64,000 bases of DNA from Cannabis sativa. Lineage: Eukaryota; Streptophyta; Magnoliopsida; Rosales; Cannabaceae. The position numbers were made by a program, and so were the translations under genes. Below the pieces are notes generated by a model. The model was not told where the DNA came from. It saw only the letters and a program-made list of their open reading frames with translations, and made no database searches. The first letter of the stretch is position 1; every line of letters begins with the position of its first letter. Where the stretch lies: positions 18,290,001 to 18,354,000 of the forward strand of contig NC_083603.1 of NCBI RefSeq assembly GCF_029168945.1, read 5' to 3'. Positions 1 to 12,540 of this stretch are shown one piece after another.

Positions 1-446
1 TGCTAATCAACGAGGTTTATGGAAATCGTGATTAATTAAAATTTTGCTTTTTAATTAAAACTTATATATTATATGCAAAATATTCGGGATCCCGATTACA
101 AAATACTTTACAAAAGTTCACTATCTATTACAAAATACTTGTCGCCCAGCGACTAACTACAAAAGCGTTGTTGTTCCAAGGATCGCACGCTCCAGGCCTA
201 ACCGCCCCGACATGTACAATCTTCATCGGCTCGTTGTGACGGTTCCTCAGCCTTGGCCTTGCCCTTACTACACATACACATAGCACTGTGAGTCGACAGA
301 CTCAGTAAGAAAAGCATAAATCATAAAACATACATAAATCTCGGGTTATGATCAGACGCCCATACCCCTGACCACAACCCTAATCCCCGTGTCCCACACG
401 GTACTAAGTCTCGAACGTTCGTACGACGGTACTTTTGACAAAGTAA

Positions 447-684
447 CAGCCTATACTCGGTACACTGGTCATACTCCAGCTGCTAGTCATACTCTAGCCT
501 TACCGATGTGTTACAGTATCAGCCTATACTCGGTACACTAGTCATACTCTAGCTGCTAGTCATACTCTAGCCTTACCGATGTGATACAGTCAAACAGTAC
601 AGTACCATCGACCATAATATCAGCCTATACTAGGTACACTGGTCATACTCCAGCTGCTAGTCATACTCTAGCTTTACCGATGTG
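447..684. repeat. Three-copy tandem repeat, unit about 64 bp
   Basis: Copies lie at about 447-510, 520-583 and 621-684. Each runs from CAGCCTATACT(C/A)GGTACAC through GCTGCTAGTCATACTCTAGC to TTACCGATGTG. The spacers are 9 bp and 37 bp. Within each unit CATACTC(C/T)AGC occurs twice, so the unit is itself an internal duplication. Copies differ at only a few bases. Confidence 0.9.
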
Positions 685-1709
685 ATACTGTCGGATGGTA
701 CGAAGCCAACATACATATCTAATGTAATCTAACAGGCTTCCTAACATGCACGCTAAACATGTAAATACATATGCATACTGTTATACTATTCTTACCTCAA
801 TTCTGAATTCAGGTGTGTCGGTCAACCTGAGTGGAACGATCTGCTCGGCCAATTATAGGCTCCTAAAACGTAACAATCACAACACAGATGAGTGACACGC
901 TAAATCACAACCGGGACAAAGGTTTTAAAACCACTCTTAACCTACTGTAACTTAATACAAAAATACCCCAAACTAGCAGGGAACAAACTACCTGAAAACC
1001 TGAAACTAGCACAAAACGAAAAGCTGAGAAAAAACCGGTTTTCATCCCTACTGCAAAATCCGGGTAATCGGTTTTACAGCCAGTGTAAAACCAGTTAGCC
1101 GGTTTTACCCAGAATACCCACAAAGCTCAAACCCCTAACCAAAACATTTCCAAACTCAACCAAACTTTCCAGACCTGCTAATTAGACCCTAATAAACATT
1201 TCTAAAGCAACAAAACAAAGCTTCATGCATAAAATCAAAATCCACCATTAAAGCTCCAAGCTTTGAGTTCAAAACTCAAACTTGGTTAAATCTAATCACA
1301 TGCATCAAAACCTGCTAGAACCTACTCAAATATGCATAAATAAGCCTCTGAAGATAGCAGCAAACAACTACAGTAAGCAGAGCAACAAAATTCATCATAT
1401 TACCATAAAAACCATAGTTTTGAGTTAAAACTCCACACTTGCTTAAAATCAACTAATCATGCATCAAAACCTATTCTATTTCATTCAATTAAACATTTTT
1501 AAACTATACAAAACAACAACAACAACAACCAACAACAGCTATCAACATTAAATCACCAAGCATGCACTTATTTTTCTTCAAAAAAATTAAGAACACCAAG
1601 AAGGTTTCAAGAACCATACCTTCTTAGCTTGAGATCACTACCAACAAGCTGAAATAATCAAGAATTACAGAGCAAAATCCCAGCCCTAGCAGCCCCAATC
1701 AAAACCGAA

Positions 1710-1710
<1 letters not shown>

Positions 1711-1774
<64 letters not shown>
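1711..1774. repeat. (GA)n microsatellite
   Basis: An almost uninterrupted run of about 31 GA units, ending at GAGCTCTTGAGAG. It sits in otherwise unique-looking AT-rich sequence and is likely length-polymorphic. Confidence 0.95.
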
Positions 1775-1776
<2 letters not shown>

Positions 1777-2150
1777 CTTGAGAGAAAATGCAAAAGTTGC
1801 TTCTTTTCTTTGATTTTTCTTATTTTAGCAAAGTGAATAATAAAATGGTTTTTACATAGTTTTTACTCAGCATAAAATAACTAATAAAATCAGATTTAAA
1901 AACACTAAATAAAATCCATAAATTACAAGGCACATATGGCAAAATGACCTTTTTTTTCCTCACACAATAAAATGACATAAAAGGGTACTAAGGGGTATTT
2001 TAGGAAATTCTAAATTCTCGACTAATCCCGACATTCCCAATGTCTAAATAACCCGTCCCACAATACTAAAATACTAAAATTGTGATTCTACTGAGCCATA
2101 CACCGCGTTCCATGTTGCCGGGCACCAAAAATGCAAAATTATGAAATTTC

Positions 2151-2660
2151 ACTATATGACATAAAAATGCATTCTGAATTCAAATATAACAACATAAATA
2201 ATTATTTAAATATCTATAAATAATTTCATAATTAAATGTTAATTGACTGCTAATTTTCAAATTCAACTAAGCGGTCTTTACATTATGGGTCAGGCTTCAC
2301 CAAATATGCCCAAACTTAATGTATTATTTGTAAACTCCATATTAAAGGGAAAAGGGTAACTAATAAGACATTTATAACACTATAAGTACTCATTGAATAC
2401 TTCATGCAAAGGGTTAGAAATTCTTGACTTACTTGCTTAGGCAAAGAATAGAGCGCCCATATTTATTGTAATCCCAAAGGCTTTTTTAGCCAACCTCATC
2501 ATAATACCGAGTCGTGGACTAAGGCTCGTTAACACCCTAACCACGTAAAAACCCTAAGTGTCTTCTTCATATATTTTTTCTTGAATTATATTTTCTTTAG
2601 CTCTTATATTTAATAATTAGTTTTCTCAAAACTCGGTAAATATTTTGGTGCTTTCGTTAA
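2151..2660 (+). mobile_element. Probable LTR end and leader of a Ty3/gypsy (Tat-like) element
   Basis: The stretch around 2505-2660 (CGAGTCGTGGACTAAGGCTC, AACCACGTAAAAACCC, then TTTTGGTGCTTTCGTTAAGAG) is the kind of sequence found at the U5 end and leader of plant Tat/Ogre-type gypsy elements. It lies directly before the gag relic at 2676, as expected for a 5' LTR and leader. The LTR start is not defined; 2151-2500 is AT-rich with nothing recognisable. Confidence 0.4.
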
Positions 2661-2675
2661 GAGCTGAATAAAGCA

Positions 2676-5020
2676 GTGATACATCAAAAATTACGTTCAG
2701 TAATTATGGTACTCACGCAAATAAAGTCTAGTCTTCACTACCAAGATACCTCGAAGGACGATGTCGAACCTAATGCCAAAACAAGATTTGATGAAGATCG
2801 CACTGATGTGACTAGTCGCCAAAAGAGGAAAGATCAGCACGATGAGACAAACCTTCATGAAGATCCCATTGATGAAGGAGACGAAGAAGAAGAAGACGAG
2901 TTTGAAGATCTAGATCCTATGGATCCAGAAGACAATGATGTTAATAAAGGAGATGAGTGCCATGAGCCAAATCTTGAGGTTTTTGAGATGGCCAAAAAAC
3001 TAGAAGCAACTGAACAAAAGTTGGCGGCACAAACAGAGTTTTCTCGATTAATCCTCAGGATAATAATGCTAGGAAAATGAATCTTAAAAATCTTGACCCC
3101 GCAATCCTCCTAAGGATAATTAGAAAGGACAGATAGGAGAAACCTACAAAAAAGTTGCTCCAAATTATCAGTAAAAGAGAACAAATCATGTCAGTCAGCC
3201 TCCTAAGAAAGAGAAAGGGACCAATGCTTTAGGGTAAGGTCATCGGACTGATTCTAGAGGCAAAACTATGCATAAGGAAAAGTCTCATGCTCAGGCACAA
3301 AAGTCTTGAATTCTACTAGCTAGAGTGATGATGTGGATGAAGTTTATCCAATATCAGAAGACAGAAGTGGAAGTCTTTCAACATACGATCTCTGGGCACA
3401 ACTAAACGCCAAGAAGGAAAAGGCTAGAAACGAGAAAGCCAGACCTCATGGAGATGACCTAAGAAACCACATCAATTACCGAATTTACATAAGAGACCCA
3501 TGATGGAACTACTCAACGTAAGGAATGAAATATTGAAGAGCTGACAAACCTCATGGAGCACATCTCCCTGAAGAAAAATGGAATTGTGTCCGACTTAGAA
3601 GACGAGGACACAAAACCATGTGTAAAAAGAATCATAGAAGCACAACTACCGGAACACTTCAGAATGCTACAAATGGATTTGTATGAAAGTAGAACGGACC
3701 CCAGGGGCCATCTATCCAAATATACTAGAATGATGCAAGTGGCCTAGGTAAGTGATGATACAAAATTCCTTTTTTCTCTTTAACTTTATCCAAGTCCGCA
3801 AAATATTGGTGGAAAAGATTATCTCTTGGATATGTTTGTGACTGGAAGGATGTGCAGATAATGTTCAAGATATAATTCATAACAAAAAATGATTTTGACC
3901 TGGAAGTTAATTCTCTAACAAATATTAAGCAACAAACAGGAGAAAGCCTTAAGAAGTACATTTAGCGTATGATGGATGCTGCTACAAAGATAAATGTTAC
4001 TGATGATATGAAGATGGTGGCTCTAACATCAGCAATAACCACTGGGTCTTTACTATGAGGAGCACTTTAGCGAAATAGAGTAGATTCTCTATCTGACTTC
4101 TTATCCAAAGCCCAAGGATTCATTAACTTGGGAGAGGCTTATGCTCAAGCTTATGGTGTACTTCCATCACCAACCACCAACACTACAACAACTCAAACTC
4201 TGCAGTTGTCTTCTCCATTTATTCTTTCTTCGACAAGCACATTTACAACTTTAGTAGCATATGGACCAGGTACGTCCAGACAACTAGTTGCAAAAGTCAG
4301 TTTCTCTAGCTTTGGAGTGGCACAAACTGGATACAGTGCTGCTCCTGGACAAACAAAACAACAAGTAAAAGTTTCAGAATTGAACGTGAGTCATTCTTGG
4401 GGCAAGAGAGGATCTAAAGCTCCAAGTCAAACGGAATCCTCGAAGAAAGGGAAAACTGAAGAGTCCAGATACTCCAAGTATACTAGCTTGATCGATACTC
4501 GTGAGAATGTTTATAAAACTACCTGTAATATGGTCCACTATAGAGAGCCTCTACCAATGTACAAGGGTGGAAAACACAAAAAGGACCAGAGTAAATGGTG
4601 TAAATACCACGATGATATTGGGCACACAATAAATGAATGTGATTACTTTAGGATAAAATTGAAGGAATAGCCCAGAACAACCATTTATCCAATTGGGTGA
4701 CGATACCAATTATCTATCTCGAACAAGGAGTAGTACATGGACATCTTTTTATTCCTAAATATCTCAAAGCCGTAAATCCTCCTCAAAGAGTAGGTTTTTT
4801 GCAAGCTCATGGAATACAAGCTCCAGTTATACAGGCCCCTCAAGGGGTACGAAATGCCCCAGTGGCAAGACCTGTTGTTGCTCTCAAACCAAGAAATCCT
4901 TATTCATCTGGAGTTTCTGCCACGTAGAACCCATATTTGGAGGTCCACATATTGCAAGAAGCACCAAAAATGCACAAAAAAGATACATGAATGAGCTAGA
5001 ACAGGATGAAACATGCATTC
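2676..5020 (+). pseudogene. Decayed Ty3/gypsy gag, Tat-like lineage
   Basis: Open pieces on the plus strand are at 2676-3080 (acidic, EEEEDEFEDLDP), 3553-3747, 4128-4670 and 4697-4927. The 3553-3747 piece reads IIEAQLPEHFRMLQMDLYES, then DPRGHLSKYTRMMQ. This matches the start of the retrotransposon gag domain (P.F..P....YDG..DP..HL..Y...M). The frame continues through SAKYWWKRL and GESLKKYI to 4080 with several stops. The 4128-4670 piece ends WCKYHDDIGHTINECDYFRIKLKE, the CxxHxxxGHxxxEC zinc-knuckle-like end typical of Tat-type gag. Gag would form the particle and bind element RNA. No protease, RT or integrase follows: sequence resembling gag stops near 5020, where a foldback element begins. 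The copy is a truncated dead fragment. Confidence 0.75.
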
Positions 5021-6085
5021 CCATAAGTATCTAAACTTGTCATAAACTATCACATTTTGACAACGCATAATTAATTTTTTATTAAAAATCTTTTTTTCTT
5101 TTTAGATTTTTCATAATTGGTATTTATATGTCATACACAATAAAATATAAATTATAAGAATCTATTTATATAACCATGTTATTGTAGCACATTTGGTAAG
5201 TCCTTAGTTCAATCCTTTAGACATTCACTTTATAGTTTTGTTTTGTTTTATTTTATTTTTTGTATTTGCATCATTTTTTGTGAGGTTATAATACACATTT
5301 TTTTATCTTTTTTATTTTAAGTATTAGATAAATTTAAAATTATTTAATTAGCTAAACTTTTTTAACTAAATGTGTGACTACCTTACGGAATCACATGTTT
5401 GGCTTAGTTGCGAGAAAGTGACTATCAAATATGAACATTTCATCCAGCTTTTCTTATGGGCAGACTGGTCGATCTACTTAGACCTAGTGAATGGGTCATC
5501 ATTCTTAATGGGCTTAATTAAATATACATGTGTCACCTACCCAGAAATAGAGATAATTTACCCCCGCCTTCGGCGCTCGGGAGTCAAAGAGGCTTGCAAT
5601 TGCCATCCGGATTTGTTATTGCATATGGGGCTGTGAACAACCTGGGTCTTTAGAGATTTCATGAATAGATTGAGAGTCCCGAAAAATTACTTGATTATTA
5701 TTTATTACTACATGTGTTATTTTAATCAAATAATCCCATTAAGAATCATGGGCTCATTCACTAGGTCCAAGTAGATCGACCAATCTATCCATAAGCAAAG
5801 TCGAATGAAACTTGTAGGACTGATAGTCACTTTCTCGTAACTAGGGGTGTTTATTGGACAACATCTAATATTTCTAGGCCTATCCAGATTCAATCCAATT
5901 ATATATTAGCTGTTAAATTTTATCATTTGATCTAATCTAATTAATTTCAGTAATTTGATCGACCCAACATCGATTAGATGTGGGATTGGATCGATTCCAT
6001 TCATTGGATTTATTTCTTGTATATTTATTTGATTGGTTCAAATGTATCTAATATTTTAGTCCTTGTATTTTTTGAATTGGATCGG

Positions 6086-7430
6086 TGTCGGAAATATTTT
6101 ACCAAGATCTTAGATTTACTAACAAGTATGTTGTTTAACATCCTAAATATGAACTTCTAAAACGATATGAAATAAACACATATAAAGTATGAGAAAGCTT
6201 ACAGTGATTGCAGCGGAATATAATGTCTCCTTCCACTCAGATCTCTAACCCTTGTATCCTTTCTGTCGCAGAGTATCACCAAGATCTGAGCCCGAATGTC
6301 CTTCTGTTGAATCTGGATTCTTCACGATCTTCCACACTATGATTGAGGTACCACTTGATGCGAGTGGGCACTCACTCTATCACTCAAGGGTTCGGTTTCA
6401 GAAGTGAAGAAGATGAAGAGAGGGTGGCGGCTAGGTTAAGGGAGAAGGCACTCAGTTTTTCTCTAAAGGAATTAAGATGCATCATCTTTTTCCTGAAGCC
6501 ATCACTACCTATTTATAGGATGCCACTTAGGGTTAGGTTAGAATTCTTTGGCATTAAAATAATGAAAAAATAAATGATAAAAGCCTACATAAGTGGTCGG
6601 CCTAGGCTTAGGATATTGGGCCCCACTTTTGCAATTTTGTTGTTTTATCATTTCTACATCCCATTTTCTCAAAAACGCCAATTTTCCGATTTAACAATAT
6701 AAATGCCAATTCCAATTATTTAATAACTAAAAATAAATTATTAAATAATAATGTCATTTAATATATTTATTAGATAGACTAACCAAAGTCTCTTAATTAA
6801 CAAATGTACCCTAGAAACTCTTTCTTCACAATTTTTCCCTTGCTTAGTGAAAATTCATAAACTAGACATAGTCCAATTTTAGAATTATAAGAGATTAATC
6901 AAAATCAATTAACTGAGTCTTACAAGAAGTATTGTCTCAACTAGTATGGGGACCATGGGCCTATATATTCGAGCTTCGAATAAGGAGACTAAGAACTTAC
7001 CAAGTAAATTCGCTGACTTATTAATTCTTTGTTGCATCCACGCATAGAACTTAGAATTTCACTATCACTTATATAGAACGCTCTATATGTTCCACCATAT
7101 AGATACGCTATTAATTATCCATTGTTATAATCTCAAATTTGATCAATGATCCTCTACAGATGATTTACATTGTATAGGGATTAAATTACCGTTACACCCT
7201 TCAATGTATTTTATCCTTAAAACACTTAGCCCTGTATAAATGATATTTCAGCGAACTGAAATGAGTACTCAACCATTTATCTCTATTTGGCCAAGCTCGA
7301 AGGAAATCATCATTTCACTTCTATTTGCCAGATAGAAGCTATAGATTCCATATTTATGTTTAGCGCTACCACTCAATTGCACTACCATATTCCTAAAATG
7401 TATGTATCACCCTGACCCAAAAGTAGGCTT
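6086..7430 (-). repeat. 3' LTR of copia B, part 1
   Basis: On the plus strand it begins TGTCGGAAATATTTTACC (ancestral TGTTGGAAA). It is collinear with the 22259-24117 LTR until GTAGGCTT, where element A is inserted. It contains TATTTATA (TATAAATA on the element strand) near 6512. Confidence 0.9.
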
Positions 7431-9338
7431 TGTTGGAAATTATTTTACTAGGATCTTAGATCTACTCACAAGTATGTTGATTAACACCCTAAATATGAAC
7501 TTTCTAAAACGATGAAATAAACACATATAAAGTTTAGGAAACCTTACATTGGGTGCAGCGGAATATAATGACTCCTTCCGTTCAGATATCTAGCCCTTGA
7601 TTCCTTTCTGTAGCAGAGCATTATCAATATCTGAACCTGGATCTCTTTCTCTGAATCTTTGATGCTGAAACTCCTTTTGCTGAATGTCTTTCTTCACGAT
7701 CTTCCTCACTATGATTGAGGTATCACTTGCTGTGTGTGGGCACTACTCATACACTAAGGATTTTTGAAATTTGAGAAGAAGAAAGAGAGAGTGGGTTCGG
7801 CCAAAGATAGGGAGAGAGAAGGCTCAGGTTTTTCTGATTCAGAAGTGTCAGAAGAAAAGTGTAGAAATTTAGTGTAAATTTCCTGAAGCCTTCACTATCT
7901 ATTTTAGCATTCCACTAGGGTTAGGTTTGAATTATTTGGCATTAAAATAATGAAAATATCAAAGGGAAAAACCCTACAAAAGTGGCCGGCCCTATACATG
8001 TGGATTTGGGCCTCACTTTTTGCAATTTTGCAGTTTTATCTTTTCTGCATCTGATTTTCTCAAAAACGCCAATTTTCTAATTCAACCATTTAAATGCCAA
8101 TTCTAACTATTTAATAACTATAAATAATTATTAAATAATATTTTCATTTATCATATTTATTAATTGAACCATACAAAGTACCATGCTTAACAAATATGCC
8201 CCTATAAACTCTTTCTTTACAATTTCGCCCTTACTTAGTGAAAAATTCACAAATAGACATAGTCTAATTTGAGAATTATAATTGATTAATCAAAACCAAT
8301 TACATGAGTCTTACAAGCAATATTATCTCAACTAGTGGGGGGACCATGGGGCTATATAACCGAGCTTCCAATAAGTAGATCAAGAATTTAGCACTAAAAT
8401 TCACTAACTTATTAATTCTTCGTTGAATCCACGCATAGAACTTAGAATTGCACTCTCAGTATATAGAATGCTCTATATGTTCCACCATATAGACACATCA
8501 TTAGTTATCCATTGTTATAATCCTAATTTGATCAATGATCCTCTATATGAATGATCTACACTGTAAAAGGGATTAAATTACCGTTACACCCTACAATGTA
8601 TTTATTCCTTAAAACACTTGACCCCGTATAAATGATATTTCAGCTTATGTGAAATGAGTACTCCACCATTTATGTTCGTTTGGTCAAGCTCGAAGGAGAT
8701 CATCCTTTGCTTACTATTCGCCAGATAGAAGCTATAGATTCCATGTTTATGCTAGCGCTCCCACTCAATTGCACTACCGTGTTCCCAAAATGTACGTATC
8801 ACCCTGACCTAAAAGTAGGCTTAACTAACAAATCAAAGAACACGAATAGCCTTTCAAGATTGAGCCTAATCATAACAGGATTAAGAACATTTGATCTAGG
8901 ATCAACTACGCGATATTGACTTGAATAGATATTACGGTAAGTTTAATAAATCTAAGTCAAAGTTCAATATCGGTCCCTTCCGATGCATACTCCATGCATC
9001 CAACCTGAGCTTTACTTTAACCAATGCTCTGGAAAGAACATAGCACTTCTCCAAATGCAAGTAAACTCTGTTGTAGATTATCATATCAGTAAAACCCTAT
9101 GTCTGATAAATCTAGGAAACTTTATTCACATAGTCATGTTTACTTTCCAATGTGTTGACGGCACAATAAACAGGATCAAGTATGTGAAAAGGGTTTCAGA
9201 TGAATTTATACATTATGTACATATAATCATGAAATAAATCATGTGAACCATGCAACATTAAATGTTTTGTGTGTTCTATATTAATAAGTAAATCTGATTA
9301 TATTGAAATGAGTTTTATTTAGGGCATAAAACCCAACA
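7431..9338 (-). repeat. 3' LTR of copia A
   Basis: About 1.9 kb, beginning TGTTGG and ending CCAACA on the plus strand. The TATA position reads TATTTTAG (7909 region) rather than the TATTTATA of other copies. Two short open frames antisense to the element (8680-8919, 8983-9237) recur in other LTR copies and are probably incidental. Confidence 0.93.
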
Positions 9339-9353
9339 AACTCCCACTTGCAC
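9339..9353 (-). other. Polypurine tract of copia A
   Basis: AACTCCCACTTGCAC on the plus strand reads GTGCAAGTGGGAGTT on the element strand, directly before the 3' LTR. The same tract precedes the 3' LTRs of B, C, D, F and G. Confidence 0.8.
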
Positions 9354-11290
9354 TAATATAAAACAAAAAGTGCGTTTCAAATAATCTCAACACCTTGATA
9401 TACAAATCAAGTGTAGTAGTAGTAAACTCCTCGTAATAGTATCTGAAAGGTTGAATTAACCACAACCTTTTCTCCACCATTACTCTTCCTTTAATCACAA
9501 AATCATTGATAATGTGAAATTCCTCTCTATATGTCTACTCTCTTGGGATACTGGATTCTATACCTTTGGCAACTACTTTTGGTTAATTAGGAAATTAACA
9601 CTAGTAGTTTAAGGCAATTTGGAATGATGCCAAAAATGTATAGAACTTTCCTTAGACTGAATAAGTACCTTTCTTGCAGCTTTAACATTCAGTCTCTCTC
9701 TGGTAGACCTAGAGACTTCAGATAGGTTTTTACACTTCTCCAAAATCACTATTCCACCCCCAGAGTAACCACCATCTTATCAGAAAGATTTACTAGCACA
9801 AAGGTAAATTTCGAAATCTGATGTGGTGTAGTCTAAGAGTTTTAAACACACTCTCATATAGTTCCTCTTCTTAATCTTAAGATTTACTTGATTGTCTTCC
9901 AATGTTCTTCTCCTGGATTAATCTGATACCTACTCATTACTCCCACTCAACAGTAGGTGTCTGGTCTAAGGCATACAAAAGCATATCTAAGACCTCTCAC
10001 TGTTGATATAAGAAATTCTTTCATGGCTTTATCTTTTCTGGAATAGTTGAGACTTTTCCTTAGATAAATAAAATCTATGCCTAAGAAGTTGTGAAGCTTC
10101 TATAGATTTCCATTAGAAAGAAAATGCTTCAGCATCTTACTAAAGTAAGTTGCTTGCATTAGAGTAAGTAATTACCAGGTATACCACAGGCCATAGGTTT
10201 AGATAAACTCAAACCTATAATACTAGGAACAGGAAGTTTTGTTAAGTCCATTGAATGGACTTATAAACGAAAATTTCCTTTTATGTCAATCATAAGAAGG
10301 TGAGTTCCTAGAAAACTTTAGGTTATTCCATGTGACTGGATTAAACCATAGTTCTTTTGGCTTTTCTTCTTAGTTTTTTATCTTGACAATCCATTACTTG
10401 TTTAAACTCACAATGGATTTTAATCACTAGTGTCTCCCAAGTCATAAGAAGGTGAGTTCCTAGAAACTCCCCCACTACGACAAGGTACCGTGAATTATGT
10501 CGAAGAAAACTAAATGGTATTAACCTCTTTGGTTGTGACAAGACAACAGAGGCAGTGGGATCATCATATGTAAGATGATAGAACACTTTTTGGAATCAAG
10601 AATTATATCTCCTTTATTTGCTACTTGTTTTCAGACTTAGTCATTATCTTAGAAAAGTAGTATTTGTTTGAACAAACACTTTCTTATCTATTGACAATGG
10701 GATGGTCCACCCCTAATCACTTAGAATAGCTAACAAACCATGGTTAACAGTTCTAGATTTTCTTAAGATTTTGATTAGGTCATCCATGAATCTAGTAATG
10801 ATTTACATTAAGTATACAACCATTACATCATTCTGAAATTGTATTACCATAGAAGGAATTAGGCAACGACTAGTAACTAATCATCAACATGCAACTCGAA
10901 ATTTCTGGGGAGGTAAGTTTGGATATAATTCAAAAATCAAATTAATGATCTTTGAACTGCATATCTACTAACTATTTCTCCACCCCTATCAGTTCGCAAG
11001 ATCTTTAACCACTTACCTTAATGGTTTTAACCATTGCTAGAAATTAATGAAATTTTTAAACATTTCAAATTTCTTTGCATAAGGTATAATCTAGAGTGAT
11101 CGTTATAAGAATACAACGAAAAACTCATATCCATCCCTGAATGTATATCCATCTGCGAATGAGATGAACTACTTTCAGTGGATATAGGCATATTAACTCT
11201 TTGCAGAGATTGATCTTGTTAAATCCACTATGAACAAGATACAAATGCCATAGATTAAAAAAAAATGTGGTAGTGTCTTTTGATGACATA
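9345..11290 (-). pseudogene. Ruined copia pol remnant of element A
   Basis: On the minus strand, weak similarity to B's pol occurs in the right order. Around 11200-11290 there is a degraded GAG-pre-integrase piece (the intact copies read WHLxLxHxGxD). Around 10955-11040 the sequence matches B's integrase 3' part (CTTGCGAACTGATAGG). Near 9430-9540 lies an RNase H end reading HIINDFVIKGRVMVEK. Stops and indels break every frame. The TAG at 9535-9537, in frame with the RNase H end, is also present in C, D, F and G. It cannot make enzyme. Confidence 0.75.
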
Positions 11291-11299
11291 GGTTTAGTT

Positions 11300-12540
11300 T
11301 GTCAAAGAGTTCTTAGAATACTTCAAGTGGATCCTGGTCACAGAATACCTAACTCATATTCCATACAGTTTTAATCCATTAATATAAGATGGATATTAAA
11401 CACTTGAGAAAGTGTAACTGTATTGTATTCTGGAATTAGAAATATAAGAAAATTTCTATTGGTAATCTAAAATTAAAGTCAAAGACTTAAATTTATACCA
11501 AATTTAATGAGTAATTCTATCTTGGACCACCACTACTAATTTAACTCTAAGTCTGATTTGCCCATACAAGTAGGAGATTTCTAAGATTGAGGTTTATATC
11601 AATTGGGAATAGAATTTCGGGATTATAATCATATGCGTCATTTAATTTCTTAAGAGAAAGTATAAAATGACATGAAATGATTTATAGACCATTCATCCAA
11701 TGATATGTTATTGAGCTAATTCGAAATGAATAAGCTAAGAGGAATTAGGATAATTTCGTTTAAAATAAGAATCCAACGATGCTTCGATTAGCGAAAGTCA
11801 AAGTAATCTTATTTATACAATCTTCTTGTATTATATCGTAAAAATACTAGTCTAAGGTGTCATCAATTGATGAACAGCTAGATGTCGCATATACAATATT
11901 TATCTTTCGAGATCTAACACTATTATGAATGTCTAATGGTGAAAATCCACTAGGGATTTATCTCATTAGATAAACAAGCCAAGTTAGACCAACAATGAAG
12001 ATTCGAAATTAAACTACAACTTAATAACAGAAAATAACATGGTTCAATATAAATTCATACATAATTCAGAAATTATAAACATATAGCAAGTAGGAATGAC
12101 AAGTGAAAATACTAAAGCTTATAATCCTAAATAATTTCCAAGGTTTTCAACAAACTGATATCAATGTCTCGTTTAGGCGAGAGTCAAAGCTACCATTCAT
12201 TGAATAGAGTTGTCAGCTCGTCTAAAATGTTAAACATTCTAGCAACCTTTTATTCGATCAAGATTGGAATTCAGCGTTGTCCCGTTTAGGCGAGAGTCAA
12301 GGCAATTCTATCTTATGAGCTTCCACCATTGTTTCATAATTTGCAAGTCAAGTATGGTCGCCACCATTAGGGTGATCCATACCATACAAAACACTTACAA
12401 ACTACTTATCATGCGAGGTTAAACGGTCGAAATTGCTAATGAACGTTCCTCCATTAGGGAGGATTACTCCCTAAAACAAACGCGGTGTAAAACCCACAAT
12501 GGAGATCGAATGTCTTAATAATAAAGCTCATTATTTAGAG
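11300..12540 (-). other. Element A central interior, gag-position sequence without frame
   Basis: No open frame longer than about 60 codons. It carries the paired motif (C)GTTTAGGCGAGAGTCAA at about 12170 and 12283, which also occurs twice in B, C and G. It is closely related to C 32640-33500 and G 59914-60940. Confidence 0.7.

Larger units (their letters stand above)
1..2150 (-). mobile_element. Probable LTR-type non-coding block, possibly Ty3/gypsy
   Basis: No credible coding frame is present. Read on the minus strand, around 230-320 there is a segment with a CTGAGTCTGTCGACTCAC-like palindromic stretch followed by purine-rich sequence (GTAAGGGCAAGGCCAAGG). This resembles the transcribed part of plant chromovirus LTRs. 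The block also holds a three-copy tandem repeat and a long GA microsatellite. Neither LTR end was defined and no partner LTR lies in the window, so the assignment is an inference from texture only. A decayed gene-flanking region is an alternative. Confidence 0.3.

Noticed and set aside
447..684. Possible CRISPR-like array
   Set aside because: Only three units with spacers of unequal length in a plant nuclear context; an ordinary tandem repeat.
5370..5636. Plus-strand frame of 88 codons
   Set aside because: Lies in the arm and centre of the foldback element.
8680..9237. Recurring open frames of about 79 and 84 codons in the LTRs (also near 16881, 17184, 27259, 27539, 55498, 59020, 63036)
   Set aside because: They always run antisense to the element, resemble no known protein, and are broken in some LTR copies such as the 3' LTR of C. 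Their similarity follows from the similarity of the LTRs.
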